From Treponema sp. OMZ 798 (GTDB taxonomy: Bacteria; Spirochaetota; Spirochaetia; Treponematales; Treponemataceae), in NCBI RefSeq assembly GCF_024181385.1, contig NZ_CP051305.1:1054001-1118000 (forward strand): DNA of 64,000 nt. Direction: 5' to 3'. The position numbers and the translations under genes were made by a program. Every line of letters begins with the position of its first letter. Position 1 is the first letter of the stretch. The notes below the pieces were generated by a model. It searched no databases, was not told the DNA's origin, and saw only the letters and a program-made list of their open reading frames with translations. Below, one piece after another: positions 29,852-39,006 of this stretch.

Positions 29852-31099
29852 TTAAGCCGTTTTTTCGTCGAGAAGTTTTATCTTTGGTTTTGATGACGAG
29901 TTTCCTATCATTTTTTTATTGATTATAAGTTCCTTTCTGCCTTTTAAGGAGGGGGCTTCAAACATTGCATCAAGCATAAGCTTTTCGACAATGGAACGTA
30001 AGCCTCTGGCTCCCGTATTTTGGTCTATAGCCTGCTGAGCAATAGCTGTAATTGCATCTTTGTCAAAGTGAAGGTCCACATCATCAAGTTTAAAGGTTGC
30101 CTGAAATTGCTTTATTATGGCATTTTTAGGTTCAACTAATATGCGCGTTAGGTCGTCTTTTGTAAGCTCATTTAGGGCTACCTTTATCGGGATTCGGCCT
30201 ATCAGCTCAGGAATAAGACCGAATTTTACCAAATCATCGGGAGAAACCTGATCATACAGTTCCGTAAGATTCTTTTCGTTAAGTTTTTTAACCTCGGCTC
30301 CGAAACCTATGGGTTTTGTAGAGATCCGGGCTTCCACTATCTTGTCTAAGCCTACAAAGGCTCCTCCGCAGATAAAAAGAATATTTGTTGTGTCTATTTT
30401 AAGCATATCCTGATTCGGATGCTTTCTTCCGCCTTGCGGAGGAACGGAGGCTGAGGTTCCTTCTATTATTTTTAAGAGGGCTTGCTGTACTCCTTCGCCC
30501 GATACATCCCGGGTAATGGAAACGTTTTCGCTTTTTCTGGAAATTTTATCGATTTCATCGATAAAAATGATACCCCTTTCGGCTTCCTTTATATCCCCGT
30601 TTGCATTTTGAATAAGTTTGAGAAGAATATTTTCGACATCCTCTCCTACATAACCGGCTTCAGTTAGGGTTGTTGCATCGGCTATGGCAAAGGGAACCTG
30701 CATTTTTTGTGCAAGGGTTCTTGCTAAAAGAGTTTTACCCGAGCCTGTGGGGCCCAGCAAAAGGACATTTGACTTTTCTATAACCACATCATCATGTGAA
30801 GGAGGATTCATTATCCGCTTATAATGATTATAAACTGCTACAGATAGAACTCTTTTTGCTTGTTCTTGGCCGATTACATATTCGTCAAGATATTCTTTTA
30901 GTTCTTGAGGAGTAGGAATAGGCCCTGTACGGTCAACAGGCCTGACAGTCTTATAGGACTTTATATAGCTTCCGCAAAGGTCAACACATCTATCGCAGAT
31001 GGCAATACCTCCGGGACCGGGAACCACGAATCTCTCCGAGCTTTCAGGCTTATTACAAAAAGAGCATATCAAAGCTCCATTCATTCTATTTCGAGCCAT
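29852..31099 (-). CDS. clpX: ATP-dependent Clp protease ATP-binding subunit ClpX
   Basis: AAA+ unfoldase that recognises tagged or misfolded proteins and feeds them to ClpP. The 415-residue protein has the N-terminal C4 zinc-binding domain (CSFCNKP ... CDRCVDLC, residues 12-42), Walker [12 protein letters not shown] (about 115), Walker [11 protein letters not shown], the GYVGED pore loop, sensor 2 GARGLRSI and an IGF-like ClpP-docking segment (KPIGFGAEV). It starts inside the clpP 3' end (14-bp overlap) with an AGGAGA site, so the two are coupled. Confidence 0.97.
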   Translation of the reverse strand: MARNRMNGALICSFCNKPESSERFVVPGPGGIAICDRCVDLCGSYIKSYKTVRPVDRTGPIPTPQELKEYLDEYVIGQEQAKRVLSVAVYNHYKRIMNPPSHDDVVIEKSNVLLLGPTGSGKTLLARTLAQKMQVPFAIADATTLTEAGYVGEDVENILLKLIQNANGDIKEAERGIIFIDEIDKISRKSENVSITRDVSGEGVQQALLKIIEGTSASVPPQGGRKHPNQDMLKIDTTNILFICGGAFVGLDKIVEARISTKPIGFGAEVKKLNEKNLTELYDQVSPDDLVKFGLIPELIGRIPIKVALNELTKDDLTRILVEPKNAIIKQFQATFKLDDVDLHFDKDAITAIAQQAIDQNTGARGLRSIVEKLMLDAMFEAPSLKGRKELIINKKMIGNSSSKPKIKLLDEKTA

Positions 31100-31685
31100 C
31101 TTTTCTCCTATTCATAACGGTATCTATAATACCGTAGGCTAAGGCTTCTTCAGCCGACATAAAAAAGTCCCGCTCCATATCGGCTGCTACCTGTTTTTCC
31201 GTCTTGCCTGTATTTTCGGCAAAATATTTGATCGTAAGTTTTTTTAATCTTACGATTTCTTTGGCCTGTATATTAATATCTACAGCCTGACCTTGAACTC
31301 CTCCCCAGGGTTGGTGTATCATAACGCGGGAGGAGGGGAGGGCATAGCGCTTGTTTTTTGCTCCTCCTGCTAAAAGGACTGCACCCATACTGGCACATTG
31401 GCCCAAGCAAATTGTTTGTACATCGGAGCGGATATGCTGCATGGTATCGTAAATAGCAAGACCTGCCGTTACAGAACCTCCGGGACTATTAATATAGAGG
31501 CTGATATCCTTATCCGGATTTTGTGCTTCTAAAAACAAGAGCTGGGCTACAACCAAATCAGCAGACATATCATTGATTTCTCCGTCTACAAAGATAATCC
31601 TATCCTTTAAAAGACGTGAGAATATGTCATAGCTGCGCTCTCCGTTTCCTGTTTGTTCAATTACATAAGGTACAAGTGTACTCAT
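31086..31685 (-). CDS. clpP: ATP-dependent Clp protease proteolytic subunit ClpP
   Basis: Serine protease barrel that works with ClpX. The 199-residue protein has the catalytic serine in [11 protein letters not shown] (Ser about 98), histidine in MIHQPWGG and aspartate in [11 protein letters not shown]. It begins with [23 protein letters not shown] in two parts, typical of ClpP. It lies 43 bp after tig and overlaps clpX, giving the conserved tig-clpP-clpX order. Confidence 0.97.
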   Translation of the reverse strand: MSTLVPYVIEQTGNGERSYDIFSRLLKDRIIFVDGEINDMSADLVVAQLLFLEAQNPDKDISLYINSPGGSVTAGLAIYDTMQHIRSDVQTICLGQCASMGAVLLAGGAKNKRYALPSSRVMIHQPWGGVQGQAVDINIQAKEIVRLKKLTIKYFAENTGKTEKQVAADMERDFFMSAEEALAYGIIDTVMNRRKDGSK

Positions 31686-31728
31686 TTTTTTTCCTTAAAA
31701 TAGCCGGCTAAAATAACCGGATTTAAAT

Positions 31729-33084
31729 TTAATCTTTTAAAAGCTCTTCAAAGGTAATTTTTTTGCCTTTTTTGATTGTACATTTTTCATAAAGAGCTTT
31801 AAAAAGTTTTTCTTCTTTTAAGCCTTCGCTTAAATATTCTTTTTCACGGGGGTTGGAATAATATTTTTTCAGCTCATCAAGAGCAATGTCCATTCTTTCC
31901 GATAAGCGTACATATTCGGCTTCGATTTCATCATCGCTTACTTCAATATTTCTATCTTTAAGCAGGGTCTCGATTAAAACTCTTTCTTTTAAATTCTTTT
32001 CGGAATCTTCTCTCCAGCCTTCCAAAAGAGTTTCTTTTGACTGCGGCCCTTTGCCGAACATTTTTTCAAGTTCCTCAGGTGTGGTTCTAAATTGATTGGC
32101 CATCATCATCCATCGTGATTCAAGCTCAGCCCTTACCATCGATTCAGGAAGGTCGATTGTGTGCTCCTTTACCATCTGTTCGGTTAAAGCATTTTTTTGT
32201 AAAGACTTGATTTTTTCTTCTACACTTATTTCAAACTTTTTCTTGATATCGGCCTTTAGTTCGTCCAAGTTCTTGTACTTTTCGTTTATGTCTTGGGCAA
32301 AGTCATCATCAAGGGCCGGTAAATCCTTGTATTTTAGAGCTGTAAGAGTTACCTTTATCTTCTTTGTTTTTCCGGCTAGCTCCTTGTTTGAATCATCTTC
32401 AGGGAAGGTCTTGGTGATTTCCTTAGATTCACCTTTTTTCATACCTATGATATCATCATCAATTTTATAGATATTTAATCCTGAGCCTATTGTAAATACA
32501 AAGTCTTGTCTTTCAGTGCCTGAAACTGTTTTACCTTCATCGTCAAGTTCGCAATAATTTATTGTAGCAATGTGGTTTTTTTCGGCTCTGCTGCCTTCTT
32601 TACAGGCTGTAACGAGGGCATTTCGCTCTTGAAGTATTTCAAGCTCTTTTTTTATGTCTTCTTCCGAAACGCTTGCTTCAGGTACTTCAACCGTAAAGCC
32701 TTCCGTCTTTTTAATTTCGACCTTGGGGAAGACATCGTAGTGGACTGTAAATGAAAAGTCTTCTTCAATTTTTAATTCTGGTTTTTCTTGAAGTTCGGGA
32801 TAGGAGTAGGGGAGAGGCCTTTCATATTCATCAAGAGATTCAAAGATTTCTTTTAAAGAATCTTCAATGAGGTCTCCTGCCAGATCTCCCTTTATGGCAT
32901 CGCCGTATTTTGTTTCAAGTACCGATACGGGAACCTTTCCTTTTCTAAATCCCGGTATTTGAAGCTCTTTTGAATATTTATTGAGCAATTTTTTATAGTT
33001 TTCTTGAACTTCAGCCTTTTTGATTTTTACTGAAAGTTCCGCATGTGATTTTTCTTTAAGAGTTACGTTCTTTTCGTAGTCCAT
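31729..33084 (-). CDS. tig: Trigger factor
   Basis: Ribosome-bound chaperone and peptidyl-prolyl isomerase that meets nascent chains at the exit tunnel. The 451-residue protein has the N-terminal ribosome-binding motif PGFRKGKVPVSVLE (about residues 45-58), a central FKBP-type domain (about 160-245) and a long helical C-terminal chaperone region. It heads the tig-clpP-clpX operon with a GGAAGG-type site before the ATG. Confidence 0.95.
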   Translation of the reverse strand: MDYEKNVTLKEKSHAELSVKIKKAEVQENYKKLLNKYSKELQIPGFRKGKVPVSVLETKYGDAIKGDLAGDLIEDSLKEIFESLDEYERPLPYSYPELQEKPELKIEEDFSFTVHYDVFPKVEIKKTEGFTVEVPEASVSEEDIKKELEILQERNALVTACKEGSRAEKNHIATINYCELDDEGKTVSGTERQDFVFTIGSGLNIYKIDDDIIGMKKGESKEITKTFPEDDSNKELAGKTKKIKVTLTALKYKDLPALDDDFAQDINEKYKNLDELKADIKKKFEISVEEKIKSLQKNALTEQMVKEHTIDLPESMVRAELESRWMMMANQFRTTPEELEKMFGKGPQSKETLLEGWREDSEKNLKERVLIETLLKDRNIEVSDDEIEAEYVRLSERMDIALDELKKYYSNPREKEYLSEGLKEEKLFKALYEKCTIKKGKKITFEELLKD

Positions 33085-33133
33085 TTTTCCTTCCTTAAGA
33101 GTTGATTTTGAGACTGCCCTTTATACAAAAGGG

Positions 33134-33168
33134 TAAAAAAAAAGCGATCCGTTCACCGAATCGCTTTA
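33134..33168 (-). terminator. Rho-independent terminator after tRNA-Gly
   Basis: On the minus strand AAAGCGAT / ATCGCTTT form an 8-bp stem with a T-run of nine immediately after. It closes the tRNA-Leu-tRNA-Gly transcript 3 bp past tRNA-Gly and insulates tig. Confidence 0.85.
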
Positions 33169-33170
33169 GA

Positions 33171-33242
33171 AGCGGGAAACGAGGATTGAACTCGCGACAT
33201 CCACCTTGGCAAGGTGGCGCTCTACCACTGAGCTATTCCCGC
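33171..33242 (-). tRNA. tRNA-Gly (GCC)
   Basis: A full cloverleaf reads on the minus strand: acceptor GCGGGAA / TTCCCGC, D-arm GCTC...GAGC, anticodon stem CCACC / GGTGG with loop TTGCCAA (anticodon GCC), T-arm GCGAG-TTCAATC-CTCGT (one G-T pair). CCA is not encoded and the discriminator is T. Confidence 0.95.
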
Positions 33243-33276
33243 AATTCTACTCCACTTTTTTGTTTTTGTGGAATTG

Positions 33277-33356
33277 TGCGAGAGGAGGGACTTGAACCCT
33301 CACGCCGAAGCACTAGATCCTAAGTCTAGCGTGTCTGCCAATTCCACCACTCTCGC
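33277..33356 (-). tRNA. tRNA-Leu (TAG)
   Basis: The minus strand gives acceptor GCGAGAG / CTCTCGC, anticodon stem CTAGA / TCTAG with loop CTTAGGA (anticodon TAG), a short class II variable arm and T-arm GAGGG-TTCAAGT-CCCTC. The discriminator is A and CCA is not encoded. It is the first gene of a two-tRNA transcript with tRNA-Gly. Confidence 0.95.
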
Positions 33357-33374
33357 TTAACAGTGAGCGTGTGT

Positions 33375-33403
33375 ATAATATACATAAACCCAAAAAATGT
33401 CAA
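33375..33403 (-). promoter_or_regulatory. Promoter of the tRNA-Leu/tRNA-Gly unit
   Basis: On the minus strand TTGACA (33403-33398) and TATTAT (33380-33375) are 17 bp apart, ending 18 bp before the tRNA-Leu 5' end. Confidence 0.75.
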
Positions 33404-33510
33404 GTATTGCAATTTAATGAGCAGAATTCAACCTAAATGCCGCTCACAGAAGGGAGTATATTCTTTTTGTTTGTTTTTGTCAAGTGTTTTTATAAAAAAA
33501 ATAAAAATAA

Positions 33511-33540
33511 TTGACATTCATTGTAAAAATTGATATCTTT
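33511..33540 (+). promoter_or_regulatory. Candidate promoter of the MarR gene
   Basis: TTGACA (33511-33516) and TATCTT (33535-33540) are 18 bp apart. An imperfect 20-bp palindrome, GGTTC(N10)GAACC at 33549-33568, lies just past the expected start site and could be the autoregulatory operator; this is inference from position only. Confidence 0.45.
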
Positions 33541-33588
33541 GTAAGTACGGTTCGTAAAATTTTGAACCTAGCTGCTTGGGAGTTCTGA

Positions 33589-34137
33589 ATGCTTGAAGAT
33601 ATTTATAAAAATGAAATAGTTAATGCATGGGTAGAAGATAATGAACCCATCGATTTGATTGAAAAAAGGTACAAAAATATAAGCTCTGTTGTTGATGGTA
33701 TGTATGATTTTGTATTGTCATTTTCTTATTATTATACCATAAGAAGAGATTATGGCACGGATAGGAAATATACGATGATTGAAATGCATATTTTAACGGA
33801 TATTTACGATCATGAAAATATCACGGTTTCAGCCCTTGCAAAAAAATGGAATAGAACGTCAAGTGCGATTTCTCAAATCGTACATAGACTTATAAAATGG
33901 GGATTGGTTTATAAAGAAGTTAACGAATCCGACGGTAAAGTCTTTTTTTTACGAACTACAGAAAAAGCTAAAGAAACGGTTTTAAAACATAAAGCTTATG
34001 ACAATAAAGATAATGTCAAGACTCGAAAAAAACTTTTGGAATCTTTTACTGTGGATGAAATGGTTGCCTTCGATAAAATTCTAAAAGCCTATACACGAAT
34101 TCTTGAAAAAAATAACAGTAAAAATAAGCCTTTATAA
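33589..34137 (+). CDS. MarR-family transcriptional regulator
   Basis: A 182-residue DNA-binding regulator. The winged-helix region (about residues 68-132) contains MHILTDIYDHENITVSALA, AKKWNRTSSAISQIVHRLIK (recognition helix) and the wing KEVNESDGKVFFLRTT, matching MarR architecture. GGGAG precedes the ATG by 6 nt. It converges on the cystalysin gene, and its target is unknown; the palindrome before it suggests autoregulation. The permease-cystalysin operon is a plausible but untested target. Confidence 0.82.
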   Translation: MLEDIYKNEIVNAWVEDNEPIDLIEKRYKNISSVVDGMYDFVLSFSYYYTIRRDYGTDRKYTMIEMHILTDIYDHENITVSALAKKWNRTSSAISQIVHRLIKWGLVYKEVNESDGKVFFLRTTEKAKETVLKHKAYDNKDNVKTRKKLLESFTVDEMVAFDKILKAYTRILEKNNSKNKPL

Positions 34138-34176
34138 AAAATCCCCCTTATGCTTCACAGATGAAACACAAGAGGG
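34133..34176 (-). terminator. Rho-independent terminator of the permease-cystalysin operon
   Basis: On the minus strand a 15-bp stem allowing G-U pairs (34176-34162 with 34157-34143, loop TCTG) is followed by ATTTTTTATAAA. It sits 40 bp after the cystalysin stop and overlaps the end of the convergent MarR gene. Confidence 0.75.
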
Positions 34177-34215
34177 CCTAAATTTTACTTACGGTAATAT
34201 TTTATTTTTTTAATG

Positions 34216-35403
34216 TCATTTTTTTCGTTCCTTTAATGCTTTGCTCAATCTTTCTAATGTTTCTTGAATAACGGATGAAGGAGCCGCCAGATTTATTCTT
34301 TCAAATCCTATTCCTCCGTCTCCGAAAATATAGCCTTCATCAAAAAATATTTGAGCCTTATGAATCATAAATTCTTCCATAGCCTTATGCTCCATTTTTA
34401 ATGCTCTAAAGTCCATCCATTGCAAATAGGTGCCCTCAATGAGAGGTGCTTTTATTTCGGGATGATTTAGTTCAAAAAATTCTTTTACGATTCTTTGATT
34501 TTTGTCTATTACCTTTATACATTCATCAAGCCATTTTCCGCATTCTTTATAGCAAATTTCGCAAGCCTTATAGCCGAGTGTTGTAAAGGGCATTCCGCTT
34601 GTAATATCCCGTGATTTTTTGAATCTTTCTCTCATATCAGGATTTTTAATTATTATGTTACTCATACCCATTCCGGCTATATTAAACGTTTTAGATGGTG
34701 CAGTAAAAGTAATCATCTTGTCGGCAAGTGCTTCATCAATAGATTGAAGTACTGTATGCTCATAGCCGGGCATAATTAAGTCGAAATGAATTTCATCTGA
34801 CCAGAGCAGAAGATCACTATTTAAAACTATGTCCTTTATTTTTTGAAGTTCGTCTTTTTTCCAGACCCTGCCTACAGGATTATGAGGAGAACAAAAAAGC
34901 AAGGCTTTATTATTTTTATCCTTGGATAGTTTTTCCAGTTTTTCAAAATCGATCGTATAGTACCCGTTTTTTTCAAGCAGTTCACATTCTACTATCTTGC
35001 GCTCTTGATTTTTTACAGCCGTAAAGAAAGGATAGTAAACAGGAGTTATTATAATAACTCCATCTCCAGGTTTTGTAAATTCCCTAACAGCATTGTACAA
35101 TGCAGGAACGACTCCCGCCGTATTTATTATCCAGTCTGTTTCAATATTCCAGTTATGTCTATCCTTCATCCATTTTTTTACGGTTCTTTTATACTCTTCA
35201 GTTGGGCCTGTATATCCTAACACGGCTTCGTCAAGATATTTTTTTAAACCTTCAATAAGTTCCGGCGGATTTTTAAATTCCATGTCAGCCACCGAAAGAG
35301 GAACCACATCATTTCCAACTTGGGGATTTTGTGAATACATTAAGTCCCATTTGACTGAACCTGAGTTTTTCCTTGAAATTTTTGTTGTAAAATCGTAAAC
35401 CAT
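34216..35403 (-). CDS. hly: Cystalysin (haemolytic cysteine C-S lyase, PLP-dependent)
   Basis: A PLP enzyme of fold type I (MalY/PatB group) that cleaves cysteine to pyruvate, ammonia and hydrogen sulfide. In T. denticola the H2S-producing enzyme causes haemolysis and is a known virulence factor. The 395-residue product begins MVYDFTTKISRKN and matches remembered T. denticola cystalysin along its length with scattered substitutions. The catalytic lysine lies in APSKTFNIAGM, with SDEIHFDL and CSPHNPVGR around the cofactor. The ATG at 35403 has an AGGAGG site; a longer reading to 35442 would overlap the permease and is rejected. It is second in an operon with an amino-acid permease, which could supply its substrate. 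Confidence 0.93.
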   Translation of the reverse strand: MVYDFTTKISRKNSGSVKWDLMYSQNPQVGNDVVPLSVADMEFKNPPELIEGLKKYLDEAVLGYTGPTEEYKRTVKKWMKDRHNWNIETDWIINTAGVVPALYNAVREFTKPGDGVIIITPVYYPFFTAVKNQERKIVECELLEKNGYYTIDFEKLEKLSKDKNNKALLFCSPHNPVGRVWKKDELQKIKDIVLNSDLLLWSDEIHFDLIMPGYEHTVLQSIDEALADKMITFTAPSKTFNIAGMGMSNIIIKNPDMRERFKKSRDITSGMPFTTLGYKACEICYKECGKWLDECIKVIDKNQRIVKEFFELNHPEIKAPLIEGTYLQWMDFRALKMEHKAMEEFMIHKAQIFFDEGYIFGDGGIGFERINLAAPSSVIQETLERLSKALKERKK

Positions 35404-35413
35404 TTTTTTCCTC

Positions 35414-36790
35414 CTATTCTTCCGTTTCGGCAAGTAAGGCATCTTCTATAATTTGCTTTTTATTTGCTTCCAATTCTTCAATTTTTACATTTCCGGCTTT
35501 TAAATTGTAAATTGAGAGGATCGATATTATGACCATAATACCTATCATAAAAAGTTTTTCTTTTGTAGAAAGCATCATAAATAAGTTATAACAAACGATT
35601 GCCGCACAAAGTGCAGAGAGTATGCAGATGATATCCATAATTATTCTAGGCATATGCAATACAGATTTTTTCCATTGCTCCGGATAATCTCTTATTACCT
35701 TAATACATTTTATATTTGTATATAAATTTGTTAACATAGCAGGTATCATTACCAAAGAGACGATCGCATCTAATTTTAACCCAAGCAAAACCGGTAAAAT
35801 TGACAGGATATAGTAAATACCGTAAACAGCCCATGGATAACCTGTTTTAGTTGTTTTTGTAAAAAATTTCGGCAGCCAACCTGCTTGTGCTACTTTTAGT
35901 ATTGGATATCGAACCATTATTATACCGGTAATCATTGATGTTGCTATTGCAAAAACAGCTCCGCCCATTATAAAGAGAATGAAAATTGATCTTGGAAAAA
36001 TCTCGGCGGCTACAAGTGAGAGATTTTGGCCTGCGACCTCGCTTATGGGAAGAACTCCTGCCGATACATAACCCATTAACCCATAAACGATAGCAATTGC
36101 TATTGTTACAAGAAAAATACCATAAGGTATATTTTTTTTAGGTTTCATTGTAACAGCCGATACCGATACCGGGCCCATTGTGGTTCCCTGACATGCCCAT
36201 CCCATAATTGCTATTCCTGCAATAACTCCTTTAAATCCATCAGTAAAAAAATTAGGATCGGAGAAATATCCGGGTTTTACCTTTGGAATACCGAATACAA
36301 TATAAAAGACAATTGCTGCAATTAATACTACAGTCATTATATTGTTTATTGTAGATATAAACTTTGAGCCTCTTATTGTTGCTGCAAAAAATAAAGTAAT
36401 AATTATGATTGCAATTAATTTTGTGTATGGTATAATTTGCGGTAATACTATTCCTGCATAATTTACCATTGCGAGGCCATACATAGCGACAGAAAAACCA
36501 TTAATAAATGTTATATATCCATTTACACCTGTAAAAAAAGGATTAAAAACCAATGCTTTTTGACTATAATCACCTCCTTCAAACATAAACATTGATGATA
36601 AAAGTACATTGTAAAAATATGCTAAAAGCATAAAAATACAACCAGCCATAATTGATACCAATATGGATTTGCCGGTAGCGGCAATACCCAATCCGGTTAG
36701 CACAAAGATCCCGGAACCTACAGCTCCGCCAAAACCTAGCGAGAAAATGTTAAATAAATTTAAATTTCTCTTTTCTTTTGTTGTTTCCAT
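35414..36790 (-). CDS. APC-family amino-acid permease
   Basis: A 458-residue inner-membrane transporter with about 12 membrane segments. The N-terminal FSLGFGGAVGSGIFVLTGLG is the substrate-binding G-x-G-SGIF segment of the APC superfamily. It is directly upstream of cystalysin (10-bp gap), which suggests cysteine, cystine or a cysteine peptide product as cargo; that is inference. It has an AAGGAG site and its own strong promoter with an 8-bp inverted repeat in the leader. Confidence 0.88.
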   Translation of the reverse strand: METTKEKRNLNLFNIFSLGFGGAVGSGIFVLTGLGIAATGKSILVSIMAGCIFMLLAYFYNVLLSSMFMFEGGDYSQKALVFNPFFTGVNGYITFINGFSVAMYGLAMVNYAGIVLPQIIPYTKLIAIIIITLFFAATIRGSKFISTINNIMTVVLIAAIVFYIVFGIPKVKPGYFSDPNFFTDGFKGVIAGIAIMGWACQGTTMGPVSVSAVTMKPKKNIPYGIFLVTIAIAIVYGLMGYVSAGVLPISEVAGQNLSLVAAEIFPRSIFILFIMGGAVFAIATSMITGIIMVRYPILKVAQAGWLPKFFTKTTKTGYPWAVYGIYYILSILPVLLGLKLDAIVSLVMIPAMLTNLYTNIKCIKVIRDYPEQWKKSVLHMPRIIMDIICILSALCAAIVCYNLFMMLSTKEKLFMIGIMVIISILSIYNLKAGNVKIEELEANKKQIIEDALLAETEE

Positions 36791-36813
36791 ACTACACTCC
36801 TTTCACTGATTTA

Positions 36814-36841
36814 TAGTTAAGATTATTTACATCCTTAACTA
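36814..36841 (-). promoter_or_regulatory. Inverted repeat in the permease leader
   Basis: TAGTTAAG (36814-36821) and CTTAACTA (36834-36841) are perfect 8-bp arms with a 12-nt spacer, between the -10 box and the ribosome site. It may be an operator or an RNA hairpin. Confidence 0.45.
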
Positions 36842-36849
36842 TTAAGTAT

Positions 36850-36878
36850 ATTATAAAATATCTTTTTTAAAAGCGCAA
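36850..36878 (-). promoter_or_regulatory. Promoter of the permease-cystalysin operon
   Basis: On the minus strand TTGCGC (36878-36873) and TATAAT (36855-36850) are separated by 17 bp. The start is near 36843. Confidence 0.65.
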
Positions 36879-36907
36879 GTCTTGTAATTGTTTTTCTTTA
36901 TTTTATG

Positions 36908-36936
36908 CTGACAAAGTTACAAAAAAAGCTTATATT
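36908..36936 (+). promoter_or_regulatory. Promoter of the MtnA-like gene
   Basis: CTGACA (36908-36913) and TATATT (36931-36936) are 17 bp apart, divergent from the permease promoter. The leader is about 45 nt. Confidence 0.5.
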
Positions 36937-36987
36937 ATTAAGCAAAATACTTTAACATTTATATATAAACAGGGAAAATAGCTAAAA

Positions 36988-38052
36988 ATGCGTGAAGATT
37001 ATAATTTAGGTTTTATTTTGCAATATGAAAATGTTGCTTGGTTTGATGAAGAGTACGGAGAGGTGCGTATTTTAGACAGGCGTATTTGTCCGGCAAAAAC
37101 GGAATTTTGTGTGTGCAAAAAATATGAGGAAGTTGCAAAGGCTGTTGCCGATATGGTGACTCAAAGCGGCGGCCCATTTGCCGCGGCTGCTATGGGGATG
37201 GCTCTTGCTGCCTATCAAGGGAAAAAGCTTTCAAAAACTGAATATATTAACTTTATGAAAGAAGCTGCTTATTCTTTGTCTCATGCCCGGCCGACTACGA
37301 GTAAGGCAATGCAGTTTGTTACAGCAGAAGCATTGAGCCTTTTTGAATCTCTAATAAAAAATGGAACCTCCTCGAATGACATTATTAAGGCCTTAAAGCA
37401 AAATGCCGTAGACCAAAATAATGACCGGTATAAAAAAAATACGGCAGCCGGCGCCATTTTTGCAGACTTGGTTCCAAACGGTTCTTCAATTTTAACCCAA
37501 TGTTTCGGTGAAACGACTGTAGGCGGATACTTACGCAGATTTAAAGAGTCTAATAAAAATATAAAGGTTTTTTGTGCCGAAACCCGTCCATATTTTCAAG
37601 GGGCCCGTTTGACTGCGTCCTTGGCCTATGATATGGGCTTTGATACGACTGTTGTTACCGATAATATGCCTGCTCTTCTTATGAGTGAAAAAAAAATTAA
37701 CTTCTGCGTTTCAGCTTCTGATGTTATAACCCTTGACGGCTCTATAATAAACAAGATAGGTACACTTCAAATGGCTATAGCTGCAAATTATTTTGGTATT
37801 CCTTATTATGCAATAGGCTTTCCCGATAAAAACTATGTTTCGGCAAAAGAGGTAAAAATTGAATATAGAACCCCTGAAGAGGTTCTTTATGCTATGGGAG
37901 AAAGGACGGCGATTTTACCTTCGGATTGTAAAAAAGAGAAAAAAACTAAGAGCGGTTCAATTTCAGGACTTTATCCTGCCTTTGACATAACGCCTTATGA
38001 ACTTTGTGCAGGTATAATTACGGATAAAGGATTTTTTAAACCTATAGTTTAA
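36988..38052 (+). CDS. MtnA/eIF2B-alpha-like sugar-phosphate isomerase family protein
   Basis: A 354-residue protein of the S-methyl-5-thioribose-1-phosphate isomerase / eIF2B alpha family. It keeps the family blocks AAAMGMALA, ARPTTSKAMQF, ILTQCFGET (cysteine at the position of the catalytic Cys), AETRPYFQGARLTASLA and the DVITLDGSIINKIGTLQMAIAA block (split here), where D aligns with the catalytic Asp and NKIGT is highly conserved. True MtnA works in methionine salvage; no other salvage genes are near, so a related aldose-phosphate isomerase role is possible. No clear ribosome site. Its end overlaps the convergent gene by 11 bp. Confidence 0.78.
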   Translation: MREDYNLGFILQYENVAWFDEEYGEVRILDRRICPAKTEFCVCKKYEEVAKAVADMVTQSGGPFAAAAMGMALAAYQGKKLSKTEYINFMKEAAYSLSHARPTTSKAMQFVTAEALSLFESLIKNGTSSNDIIKALKQNAVDQNNDRYKKNTAAGAIFADLVPNGSSILTQCFGETTVGGYLRRFKESNKNIKVFCAETRPYFQGARLTASLAYDMGFDTTVVTDNMPALLMSEKKINFCVSASDVITLDGSIINKIGTLQMAIAANYFGIPYYAIGFPDKNYVSAKEVKIEYRTPEEVLYAMGERTAILPSDCKKEKKTKSGSISGLYPAFDITPYELCAGIITDKGFFKPIV

Positions 38053-38944
38053 ATATAAGACTGATTGCAACGGATTCAAAGAACATATCGATATTCTTTT
38101 TTGAGTTTATTATTTTTTGTGTAAAATGAGCTTCATCTTTGTAATTATAGTAAATAGGGGCTGTCTTCCAAACCGCTTGAAGTTTTATGCGCGTTTTTTC
38201 GGAGACTTTAAAAAAAAGCTCATTCTTTAGTTCAAAGGTCCATAATTGTTCGGCTTTATTTTTGGTAAAAGGAATGGTTTTATATAGATTTTTATAGCTA
38301 ATAAGCTCTATTCTTATAGTATTTAAGTAAAGAGGCATATTGTATTCTATAGAGTATGTTCCTGCATAACGGGCTCCATTTCTGTTTTCACCTAAATCAT
38401 TATCGAAAAACCAAAAATAGGTATTTTTTAAAGGAATAAGAGCAGTATAATTTATAATATGAGAGGTCTTTAAGATAAGATTTGCCCATTCATTTTTTAT
38501 TTGAGAGTTTAGATCAAAATACAGCTCAATCCCGCCTTGTGTGCTTAAAAATAACTTTGAAAAATATAAAGGTTTGATAACTTGCAAATTATTGACATTT
38601 TGATTTTCTGCAATGCCGTAAAAATTTAGGGCAGGGTAGGCCCAGCCTGTCCCAAGTGCGGTTCCTGCAATAAAATTTATAAAAGGTAAATATGCCAGCT
38701 TTAAATTAAAAGATCCTAAAAGGTTTGCAGGTTTTAAGCTTAAGCTAAAACCAAGTTCCGTATATCTTGATTCTGTATTTGGTCTATAAAATTTTAAAAA
38801 ATGAGATATTGAAATATTAAAATTTAAGGGATAGTTTAACTCTGCTTCAATTTCCGTTTTTGTTTTCTGTAAATCTGTATTACCAAAAACATACGAAAAA
38901 TTTATGAAAATTAAAACAAAAAAACATATCTTTTTTAACTTCAT
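38042..38944 (-). CDS. Exported protein of unknown function
   Basis: A 300-residue protein with a signal peptide (KKICFFVLIFINFSYVFG). The mature part is rich in aromatic and alternating hydrophobic residues, with many short strands (for example TELGFSLSLKPANLLG and RIKLQAVWKTAPIYYNY) ending in ISLIFKL. This pattern suits an outer-membrane beta-barrel, but I do not recognise a family. It begins only 20 nt past the terminator of the upstream gene, with no Shine-Dalgarno sequence. Confidence 0.65.
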   Translation of the reverse strand: MKLKKICFFVLIFINFSYVFGNTDLQKTKTEIEAELNYPLNFNISISHFLKFYRPNTESRYTELGFSLSLKPANLLGSFNLKLAYLPFINFIAGTALGTGWAYPALNFYGIAENQNVNNLQVIKPLYFSKLFLSTQGGIELYFDLNSQIKNEWANLILKTSHIINYTALIPLKNTYFWFFDNDLGENRNGARYAGTYSIEYNMPLYLNTIRIELISYKNLYKTIPFTKNKAEQLWTFELKNELFFKVSEKTRIKLQAVWKTAPIYYNYKDEAHFTQKIINSKKNIDMFFESVAISLIFKL

Positions 38945-38958
38945 AATCTTACAAAATA

Positions 38959-39003
38959 AAAAAGCCGAAGTCGGGAAGTCCCGTTTAGTTCGGCTTTTTT
39001 TTT
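38959..39003 (-). terminator. Terminator after the OmpL47-type gene
   Basis: AAAAGCCGAA and TTCGGCTTTT form a stem with T-runs on both strands. In the minus direction it ends transcription from the gene at 39076; it is also competent in the plus direction. Confidence 0.8.
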
Positions 39004-39006
39004 ATA

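Noticed and set aside
33241..33277. Additional terminator hairpin between the two tRNAs
   Set aside because: The CTCCAC/GTGGAA pairing is short with a 12-nt loop and no adjacent U-run; it is more likely a processing spacer.
35404..35442. 13-residue N-terminal extension of cystalysin
   Set aside because: It overlaps the permease gene; the AGGAGG site and the known enzyme start point to 35403.
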